Shown here: positions 1-4,654 of the stretch, in pieces
Position numbering within the stretch: the first letter of the stretch is position 1
Layout: each line of letters starts with the position of its first letter
Source: Candidatus Desantisbacteria bacterium CG1_02_38_46
GTDB lineage: Bacteria; Desantisbacteria; UBA1551; UBA1559
DNA: 30,101 bases
Reading direction: 5' to 3'
Assembly: GCA_001871015.1 (NCBI GenBank)
Contig: MNUO01000041.1
Location: forward strand, 1 to 30,101
Notes under the pieces: model-generated
Told to the model about the DNA's origin: nothing
Seen by the model: the letters and a program-made list of their open reading frames with translations, nothing else
Databases searched by the model: none
Translations under genes and position numbers: made by a program

Positions 1-173
1 TTAATTAAGTGGAGATCAACAATTTCAGCAATTTTTGGTGCTTTTAAGTGTTTAACACTGGAAAGCCAGATTATCCTGGCGCGCTTATATAGTCGAGTAT
101 TTATAGAACGAAGTAATTCCTTTATTATTCTTTTTTCATGTCTGGATAATTTCCGAATAAATACAGGTCGCAT
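1..173 (-). CDS. Probable IS630-like transposase, N-terminal part (runs off window start)
   Basis: The minus strand is open from an ATG at 173 to the window edge, giving 57 residues starting MRPVFIRKLSRHEKRIIKEL and containing RARIIWLSS followed by LKAPKIAEIVDLH. This basic helix followed by a helix-turn-helix resembles the DNA-binding N-terminus of IS630-type transposases and related HTH proteins, which bind the element ends before cut-and-paste transposition. The start is supported by a very strong Shine-Dalgarno sequence (AGGAGGTGG on the minus strand, 179-187) five bases upstream. No catalytic DDE domain is visible because the gene continues outside the window, so it could also be a stand-alone HTH protein. 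It is divergent from the toxin-antitoxin genes that follow and marks the region as accessory DNA. Confidence 0.5.
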   Translation of the reverse strand, partial: MRPVFIRKLSRHEKRIIKELLRSINTRLYKRARIIWLSSVKHLKAPKIAEIVDLHLI

Positions 174-198
174 GGTTACCACCTCCTATGGTAACCAT
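172..198 (-). promoter_or_regulatory. Palindrome enclosing the SD and start codon of the minus-strand gene
   Basis: ATGGTTACC (172-180) and GGTAACCAT (190-198) are perfect 9-base reverse complements separated by 9 bases. In the minus-strand mRNA the loop holds the Shine-Dalgarno sequence AGGAGGT, and the 3' arm includes the first two bases of the start codon. The site could be a translation-limiting hairpin or a dyad operator at the DNA level; the sequence alone does not decide. Confidence 0.6.
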
Positions 199-306
199 TA
201 TATCATGTTTTTTAAAAAATGCAAGTAATATTTAGTTAACAAAGCAGTATACCACCGAAAACCCATGAGGCAACGATAGTTTTGGCAGTATTTTCAACAA
301 CCGGCT

Positions 307-446
307 CGCACATTTGCATTCTAACGCGTTTTCTCGGGCAGGTCAAGGATTTAACACCCCCCTGTTTTGGCCCCCCACAAGGGGAAATTAAATTTTATCG
401 CCGACAGAAATTTCTAATTCTGGCTTGACAAACTATATATTGTGTA
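307..446 (+). repeat. Dispersed cassette-linked repeat, copy A
   Basis: First of four related elements lying between the small genes of the accessory region. It has a core ATTCTAACGC...TTTTCTCGGGCAGGTCAAGG, then a TTTAACACCCCCC block, then a GGGG-started tail. The last 66 bases (381-446) are identical to 1256-1321 in copy B, and they contain the -35 box and spacer of a promoter. The related copies are at 1181-1321, 1872-1960 and 2991-3070. Confidence 0.85.
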
Positions 447-453
447 TTACAAT
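425..453 (+). promoter_or_regulatory. Sigma-70-like promoter carried by repeat copy A
   Basis: TTGACA (425-430), a 17-base spacer and TACAAT (448-453), with a TATAAT overlapping just downstream (453-458). It reads toward the BrnT-like gene at 592. The -35 box and most of the spacer are inside the 66-bp segment repeated at 1256-1321. Confidence 0.6.
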
Positions 454-539
454 ATAATCAAACTTTCCGAAATTGTCAGGCGAGCATTAGACAAATTTCT
501 AGGGGAGTGATCCAAAAGAACCCAAAATGCATTTTTCAC

Positions 540-567
540 TTGACAGAATATCTTTTTTGTATATACT
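540..567 (+). promoter_or_regulatory. Second promoter upstream of the BrnT-like gene
   Basis: TTGACA (540-545), a 16-base spacer and TATACT (562-567). It lies about 25 bases upstream of the TTG start at 592, so the toxin-antitoxin pair appears to have two tandem promoters, one in the repeat and one local. The leader is short, which suits an autoregulated toxin-antitoxin operon, but no operator dyad was recognised. Confidence 0.6.
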
Positions 568-591
568 ATAATGTAAATACAGGAATATCCA

Positions 592-867
592 TTGAAAATA
601 GAATCTTTTGTTTGGGATGATAAAAACATAGAGCATATTAGTCATCACGGTGTTAACCCAGATGAAGCAGAAGAAATTTTTATATCAAAATATTTTCTTT
701 TAAAAACAAGGCAGGATAGATATATGGCTTTCGGTAAAACATTTGCAGGTCGATATTTAATTGTTGTCTTTGAATTTTTAGAAAGTGCAAGGGGTATCCA
801 AGTAATAACTGCAAGGGACATGGATGAGAAAGAAAAAAAACTATATAGGAGGAAATTAAAATTATGA
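592..867 (+). CDS. BrnT family type II toxin (DUF497)
   Basis: A 91-residue protein with the family pattern: FVWDDKNIEHISHHGV at residues 6-21, DEAEEIF after it, a RYMAFGKTFAGRYLIVVFEF strand region in the middle, and a C-terminal ITARDMDEKEKKLYRRK. BrnT toxins are RelE-fold ribonucleases that halt translation until bound by their partner. The most likely start is TTG at 592, preceded by a weak AGGA, 25 bases downstream of the 540-567 promoter. The gene comes first in the pair and overlaps the antitoxin by 4 bases (ATGA), implying translational coupling. The length is normal for the family and the frame looks intact. The substrate cannot be read from sequence. Confidence 0.88.
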   Translation: MKIESFVWDDKNIEHISHHGVNPDEAEEIFISKYFLLKTRQDRYMAFGKTFAGRYLIVVFEFLESARGIQVITARDMDEKEKKLYRRKLKL

Positions 868-1163
868 AAAGAAAAATTCCGCATTTCAAAAATTTGGAAG
901 ATGAATCAAGGTTTTGGGACACACACAGTATAACTGATTACTTAGATGAACTTAAGGAAGTAAACAACTTATTTCTTTTATCACCAGGCTTGATTCATAA
1001 AATCAAAGAAAGAGCAACCAAAAAATTAGTATCTATTCGCCTGGCAAATTGGGAAATAGAAAAAACAAAAGAAATCGCTAAAATTAAAAAGACCCCCTAC
1101 CAAAAACTTATGCGTGAATGGATAGACCGGGGGATAAGACAAGAAGCTAAGCCTAGTACTTGA
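864..1163 (+). CDS. CopG/BrnA-type antitoxin
   Basis: A 99-residue protein with ESRFWDTHSITDYLDEL near residues 14-30, a pattern typical of CopG_antitoxin family proteins. This is followed by VSIRLANWEIEKTKEIAKIKKTPYQKLMREWI (about residues 52-83), a ribbon-helix-helix DNA-binding segment. Such antitoxins neutralise the BrnT-like ribonuclease and repress their own promoter. The ATG overlaps the toxin stop codon (ATGA), so the two genes are translated together. Repeat copy B begins about 20 bases after the stop, separating this pair from the next small-gene pair. Confidence 0.88.
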   Translation: MKRKIPHFKNLEDESRFWDTHSITDYLDELKEVNNLFLLSPGLIHKIKERATKKLVSIRLANWEIEKTKEIAKIKKTPYQKLMREWIDRGIRQEAKPST

Positions 1164-1180
1164 AAAATATTACAACTGAC

Positions 1181-1321
1181 TCGCACAGACGCGTTTTAAC
1201 GCATTTTCTCGGGCAGGTCAAGGGTCTAACACCCCCCTATTTTTAGTTTCCACGAGGGGAAATTAAATTTTATCGCCGACAGAAATTTCTAATTCTGGCT
1301 TGACAAACTATATATTGTGTA
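1181..1321 (+). repeat. Dispersed cassette-linked repeat, copy B
   Basis: It shares with copy A the AACGC...TTTTCTCGGGCAGGTCAAGG core and the TAACACCCCCC block. Its final 66 bases (1256-1321) are identical to 381-446. The middle part (about 1236-1255) has diverged from copy A, so the pair is a mosaic of conserved and drifted blocks. It fills most of the gap between the first toxin-antitoxin pair and the gene at 1376. Confidence 0.88.
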
Positions 1322-1328
1322 GTATAAT
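1300..1328 (+). promoter_or_regulatory. Consensus sigma-70 promoter at the end of repeat copy B
   Basis: TTGACA (1300-1305), exactly 17 bases, TATAAT (1323-1328): both boxes match the consensus perfectly. The -35 box and nearly all of the spacer come from the duplicated 66-bp segment; the -10 box lies just past it. It should drive the DUF4258/DUF2283 pair that starts at 1376. Confidence 0.78.
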
Positions 1329-1375
1329 AATCAGCAAGGCGCTGTCAAAATCCACCAGCAAGCGAGGTTTGAGAA

Positions 1376-1639
1376 GTGAAACAGATTGTTTTTTCTAACC
1401 ATGCTTTAGAACAATTATCAGATAGAGGTGCAACGCAAGAAGAAGTAAGAATTACAATCCAACAAGGGGAACAAGTCCCTGCCCGGAAAGATCGGGTTGC
1501 ATTCCGGAAAAACTTCTCTTTTAATTCAACGTGGAAAGAAAAACATTACGAAACCAAACAAGTTACGCCCATTGTAAAGGAAGAACCTGATAAATATACT
1601 GTTATAACCGTATATGTTTTTTATTTTGGAGGTGAGTAA
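1376..1639 (+). CDS. DUF4258 family protein, toxin-like
   Basis: An 87-residue protein with IVFSNHALEQLSDRGATQEEVRITIQQGE at residues 4-32 and a C-terminal YTVITVYVFYFGGE. This is the usual shape of DUF4258 proteins, which are often encoded next to small antitoxin-like genes and probably share the RelE/BrnT fold. The start is GTG at 1376, with GAGG about eight bases upstream, 47 bases after a consensus promoter. The Shine-Dalgarno site of the following DUF2283 gene overlaps the end of this frame and only one base separates the two genes, so they form a two-gene operon. A toxin role is inferred from gene arrangement and fold resemblance, not shown. Confidence 0.75.
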   Translation: MKQIVFSNHALEQLSDRGATQEEVRITIQQGEQVPARKDRVAFRKNFSFNSTWKEKHYETKQVTPIVKEEPDKYTVITVYVFYFGGE

Positions 1640-1640
1640 A

Positions 1641-1856
1641 GTGAAAATCAAGTATGACCCAGAAGTAGACGCTGCTTACATTTCGTTTAAGAAAGGCCCA
1701 ACCCAAGTAACGACAATTCGCATTACTGAAGATGTTGCTATTGACCTGGGGCTTTATGAAGAAATAGTGGGAATTGAAATCCTGGATGCTTCGGTCCACT
1801 TAGGATTTAAGAAAGAGGCACCAAAAATAGAATTAGAAAATCTCGTCCTTGCATAA
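1641..1856 (+). CDS. DUF2283 family protein, possible antitoxin partner
   Basis: A 71-residue protein starting VKIKYDPEVDAAYISF, then VTTIRITEDVAIDLGLYEEIVGIEILDAS, which is the characteristic DUF2283 pattern. The GTG at 1641 is chosen over upstream in-frame starts because GGAGGTGA (1628-1635) lies five bases before it. The family is small, single-domain and of unproven biochemical role, but its members are repeatedly found beside DUF4258 or other toxin-like genes. The tight coupling to the preceding gene suggests the two products act together. Repeat copy C follows directly. Confidence 0.82.
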   Translation: MKIKYDPEVDAAYISFKKGPTQVTTIRITEDVAIDLGLYEEIVGIEILDASVHLGFKKEAPKIELENLVLA

Positions 1857-1871
1857 AAGCCCAGGGAAGGC

Positions 1872-1960
1872 CGACCCTCACATTTGCGTTCTGGCGCATT
1901 TTCTTGCGGGGGTCCAATACTTTACACCCCCCATTTTAGTATTTTCTCGTCGCCAAATTT
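1872..1960 (+). repeat. Dispersed cassette-linked repeat, copy C
   Basis: It starts CGACCCTCACATTTGCGTTC and continues through GCGCATTTTCTTGCGGG, a TTTACACCCCCC block and a TTTTCTCGTCGCCAAATTTC tail. It is more diverged than copies A and B and has no TTGACA-type promoter. It occupies the gap between the DUF2283 gene and the next small gene. Confidence 0.75.
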
Positions 1961-1981
1961 CTTTTGAAAGGAGATAAAACC

Positions 1982-2179
1982 ATGGCAGAAACACCAAAAC
2001 AGGTAGCTAAGTTTGAACTCACCGTTCTTGAACAAGGCAATATCCGGGTTGCTCCAACTGGTAAGAAAGCAGCCTTAGAAATTTGCCGGTTTGAAGAAAT
2101 CCAACGCATTCTCCGAAAACAACTGCGAGAATGTTTTAATATGGTAATAGACATAAATATTAGAAAGAGAAAGGCGTAG
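1982..2179 (+). CDS. Hypothetical protein, 65 residues
   Basis: The ATG at 1982 has AAAGGAG (1967-1973) eight bases upstream, a much better start than the earlier in-frame codon at 1964. The product begins MAETPKQVAKFELTVLEQGN and ends in a basic stretch NIRKRKA. The N-terminal half looks like beta strands and the rest like an amphipathic helix rich in Arg and Lys. I do not recognise a family. Its size, ribosome site and position just after a repeat copy match the other cassette-like genes here, so a small accessory function is plausible. It may be truncated, since the C-terminal part departs in style from the ordered N-terminal half. Confidence 0.55.
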   Translation: MAETPKQVAKFELTVLEQGNIRVAPTGKKAALEICRFEEIQRILRKQLRECFNMVIDINIRKRKA

Positions 2180-2230
2180 CAAAGATTAACCAGGAAGTAG
2201 AATTTAACTACGGGGAGCACATAAGGTAAA

Positions 2231-2878
2231 ATGAACGATAGTAATGATAAATTTTTTGCAATCTTAGAATTAGTGTTGCCCTGTTCTGTACACTTTCTAG
2301 AATTATACACAGCCGATTACAAAAAGCCAGAGGAGTATGGCGAAGCAACCTTGTTTGAAATCTGCGTATATTTACTATTTAGATTAGATCTATCTCTTGT
2401 TAAACTTAAACAAAAACCTGACGTAAGAAAAAAATTGATTTTTTTTATCGCTGACAATTTAGTAGATAAATTTTCAAAGTTACTCAAAAACGACAATTTG
2501 TATAAAATCATTAATCAGAGAATGGATATCTATGGCAAAGTAGTGCGCACAGCATCAGAAAAGATTTTTGAAAATCTGCACTTCCACTTATTTAATAACA
2601 TAGAGTTTTCACGAAACACCGATGAATTAAAGTTTTGGGATTCAGGCATAGAACCCGTAATGCTCGTAGGTCTTTCTAAAGAGATGTCACGGTCAATAAA
2701 CATGGTTTTTATAGAGAACCTTTTAGTTTCATCCTTCGGCTGTTGCTTAAAACACTTATTTCAAGATAATGATGATTTTACCCAGTTGTCTTTAAGCGAA
2801 ATTGAAAAAAGAATTAAAAAGGGAATGGCGGAAGCAAAAAAGATAGATAATAAAATATTTAATGAGAAAAAAAATTAA
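2231..2878 (+). CDS. Hypothetical protein, 215 residues
   Basis: An intact frame starting MNDSNDKFFAILELVLPCSV, with AAGG shortly before the ATG. The product is predicted to be mostly helical, with hydrophobic segments such as LFEICVYLLFRLDLSL and VFIENLLVSSFGCCLKHLF, but nothing long enough for clear membrane spans and no signal peptide. The C-terminus is a charged helix ending in KKIDNKIFNEKKN. No family was recognised. It lies 51 bases after the 65-residue gene and before the orphan repeat tail at 2880, so it is the largest gene in the accessory block and may be the payload of that stretch. Confidence 0.6.
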   Translation: MNDSNDKFFAILELVLPCSVHFLELYTADYKKPEEYGEATLFEICVYLLFRLDLSLVKLKQKPDVRKKLIFFIADNLVDKFSKLLKNDNLYKIINQRMDIYGKVVRTASEKIFENLHFHLFNNIEFSRNTDELKFWDSGIEPVMLVGLSKEMSRSINMVFIENLLVSSFGCCLKHLFQDNDDFTQLSLSEIEKRIKKGMAEAKKIDNKIFNEKKN

Positions 2879-2879
2879 T

Positions 2880-3070
2880 GCCCCATTCTTGTATTTTCCC
2901 GACGCATAGATTTCCAAGCCATAATTTTTTTGACACTTTTTGCTTGTTTAAATTCAAATTCTAAAATTCTTGGAAATTTTAATTGAAACCCGACCCTCAC
3001 ATTCGCATTCTAACGCATTTTCTTGAGCAGGCCAAGGGTCTAACACCCCCTGAAAAAAGAATTTCCCGAC
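2880..3070 (+). repeat. Orphan repeat tail plus dispersed repeat copy D
   Basis: 2880-2915 resembles the tail of copy C (CCCCATT, TATTTTC, CGACG, ATTTCC). 2991-3050 is a full core: CGACCCTCACATTCGCATTC, TAACGCATTTTCTTGAGCAG, CAAGGGTCTAACACCCCC, followed by a short TTTCCCGAC tail. Between them ATTTCCAAG (2910-2918) and CTTGGAAAT (2969-2977) form a 9-base inverted repeat. No gene is supported in this stretch. Confidence 0.7.
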
Positions 3071-3072
3071 AA

Positions 3073-3270
3073 CCCCGATGTTACATCGGGGAGGAGGTGG
3101 TCGCTATCGATTAAAAAACTTTTGGTCTAACTCCAATGTTACATTGGAGTGGCCTCGCCATAGGCGAGTATGGGTAGCAAGAACGGCTCTACTTATTACT
3201 CATACTTTTTGGTCAGGAAGAACCAAATTAAAAGAGGTATTGTCCCGAGTTTTTACAGGAAAAACGGGAC
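3073..3270. repeat. Cluster of four strong hairpins in a gene-free stretch
   Basis: Four inverted repeats occur within 200 bases. 3073-3091 has arms CCCCGATGT/ACATCGGGG with a one-base centre. 3131-3149 has arms CTCCAATGT/ACATTGGAG with a one-base centre. 3154-3168 is CTCGCC, ATA, GGCGAG. 3242-3270 is GTCCCG...CGGGAC extended by GTTTTT/AAAAAC with a two-base bulge. None is followed by a T-run, so they do not look like intrinsic terminators. The first two differ only by matched changes in both arms. They may be mobile palindromic units or parts of a structured RNA. Confidence 0.7.
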
Positions 3271-3330
3271 ATCATCTTTAGGTGCCATTATCGGTTTGGG
3301 TAAAAAAAAGTAAATATCAAGGAGGTTGGT

Positions 3331-3519
3331 ATGTTGGAAGTAGAGAAGCAAAAAAAAGAACTAAGGAGAATTTTAGGAAGATTAGCGAAAGATATAATGA
3401 CACGGAAAGGGTTAAATGAGGTTACGCCCGAAATTCTTGACGAAGCAAAAGACATTTTAAAACTCAATCTTGATAAAATCTATAAAGAATTAATAAGCGA
3501 ACTCAAAAAGAAAAATTAA
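3331..3519 (+). CDS. Small helical hypothetical protein, 62 residues
   Basis: The start is well supported by AAGGAGG (3319-3325) five bases before the ATG. The product starts MLEVEKQKKELRRILGRLAK and continues with RKGLNEVTPEILDEAKDILK and a lysine-rich end. It is highly charged and almost entirely helical. The stretch GLNEVTPEILDEA loosely resembles small helical domains of the PCP_red type, but this is too weak for a family call. It lies 16 bases upstream of the secreted CsgG-like protein gene and may share its transcript. The role is unknown. Confidence 0.6.
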   Translation: MLEVEKQKKELRRILGRLAKDIMTRKGLNEVTPEILDEAKDILKLNLDKIYKELISELKKKN

Positions 3520-3535
3520 AACGAAAGGAACCCAA

Positions 3536-4501
3536 ATGATTAAAAAATTATTTTTGGTGTTGGTTATATGTTTAATTTCAGTTGTATTTTTCTCACCTTT
3601 AGTTTCCGCCCAAGAGCCCAAAACCACTGCCGCAGTTATAGATTTACAGGCAGAAGAAGGTGTCTCCCAAAGTGTTGCCCGAATGCTTTCAGACTATCTG
3701 CGCGCTCAATTATTCAACACACAAAAGTTTATCATGGTCACCAGAGAAAACATGGAGCAAATTTTAAAAGAACAGCAGTTTCAATTGGCGGGCTGCACAA
3801 GCGAAGAATGTATTGTCCAGGCAGGACAGTTGCTGGGTGTGCGAAAAATGTTTACTGGTTTTGTAGGTAAAGTTGGTACTACTTATCTTATAACCTTAAA
3901 AATTATTGATGTTGAATCAGGTAAAATTGATAGGGTGGAAACCGAAGAATGCGATAAATGTGAAGAAAGTGCGCTTTTAATTTCTATAAAAAACATTACT
4001 AATAAAATCATCGGAGCGCCTGCAATAATCACAAAGAAAACAGAAATTCCCAAAGGTTATGCCTATGAAACAAAGTGGGGGATTCATACCTGTGGAGCAG
4101 TGGGCCAAATTGCTTACGAAGCGGCAATTTGGCCAGCAATATTAACAAGTTATTATTGTTGGGTCCCCTATTGGCGCATTAATGGAGGGTGGTCACCAAT
4201 TTATTATGGTTATCTGCAACGGTTTAATTCTTATCAATTTACAATTGAGAGCTTGTTTAATATCCCTATCGATTGGTGGTCTTTTCAGTTTGGAATTGCA
4301 TATACTTTTGGGAACTTCCCGTCTCTTAGTCTCCCCGTTGGATTTGAATTTTTTTATGAGCAGCGAAAAAGTTTTTCATGTCATCTCAGGCCTGTTTTTT
4401 GGATGTGGCCCTTAAGCTCGGTCCCAGTGGTAGAATATTTCGGTTATTTCCCACCATATTGGTATGCAATGGTAGATTTCTCGTTTAATTTTTACTTTTG
4501 A
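3536..4501 (+). CDS. Secreted CsgG-like protein with beta-rich C-terminal half
   Basis: A 321-residue protein with a clear signal peptide (MIKKLFLVLVICLISVVFFS, cleavage probably after VSA at residue 25). Residues about 30-155 (TTAAVIDLQAEEGVSQSVAR, LLGVRKMFTGFVGKVGTTYL, ITLKIIDVESGKI) resemble the alpha/beta domain of CsgG-like and related envelope proteins. The second half is rich in Trp, Tyr and Phe with alternating hydrophobic strands and ends FSFNFYF, an aromatic C-terminus typical of outer-membrane beta structure. A role in the outer membrane or periplasm is inferred; the substrate is unknown. Four cysteines in the N-terminal domain (GCTSEEC and CDKC) could form disulfides. The Shine-Dalgarno site is AAAGGA before the ATG. 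Confidence 0.65.
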   Translation: MIKKLFLVLVICLISVVFFSPLVSAQEPKTTAAVIDLQAEEGVSQSVARMLSDYLRAQLFNTQKFIMVTRENMEQILKEQQFQLAGCTSEECIVQAGQLLGVRKMFTGFVGKVGTTYLITLKIIDVESGKIDRVETEECDKCEESALLISIKNITNKIIGAPAIITKKTEIPKGYAYETKWGIHTCGAVGQIAYEAAIWPAILTSYYCWVPYWRINGGWSPIYYGYLQRFNSYQFTIESLFNIPIDWWSFQFGIAYTFGNFPSLSLPVGFEFFYEQRKSFSCHLRPVFWMWPLSSVPVVEYFGYFPPYWYAMVDFSFNFYF

Positions 4502-4530
4502 GAAATTTTCCCCGAAAGGAGCCCAAAGAA

Positions 4531-4641
4531 ATGAAAAATTTAATTTTAGCAGCACTTCTGGTATCAGTGGTAAGTTCAGGAATTGCAACAGACAAATGGT
4601 CTTCTGTAGTAGTCAGCGGCATAGTGGTGGTGGCGAAGTGA
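4531..4641 (+). CDS. Signal-peptide-like micro-ORF, 36 residues
   Basis: The ATG at 4531 has AAAGGAG eight bases upstream, as good as the sites of its neighbours. The product starts MKNLILAALLVSVVSSGIAT and ends VVVSGIVVVAK: a signal-peptide-like hydrophobic segment plus a second short hydrophobic stretch. It sits 29 bases after the CsgG-like gene and 13 before the GH57 gene, and the Shine-Dalgarno site of the latter lies across its stop. It could be a real small membrane peptide, a leader ORF coupling translation, or the 5' remnant of a lost secreted protein. Confidence 0.45.
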   Translation: MKNLILAALLVSVVSSGIATDKWSSVVVSGIVVVAK

Positions 4642-4654
4642 AAGGAGTTAAGAA

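Noticed and set aside
307-3070. Integron attC sites between small gene cassettes
   Set aside because: GTCTAAC or ATTTAAC boxes fit one attC core site in some copies, but I found no partner GTTRRRY box at the other end and no integron integrase in the window. The repeats are reported only as a cassette-like family.
3078-3281. 67-codon open frame
   Set aside because: It starts inside a perfect palindrome, runs through three other hairpins and has a composition (Arg, Trp, His) unlike the neighbouring proteins, so it is probably non-coding.
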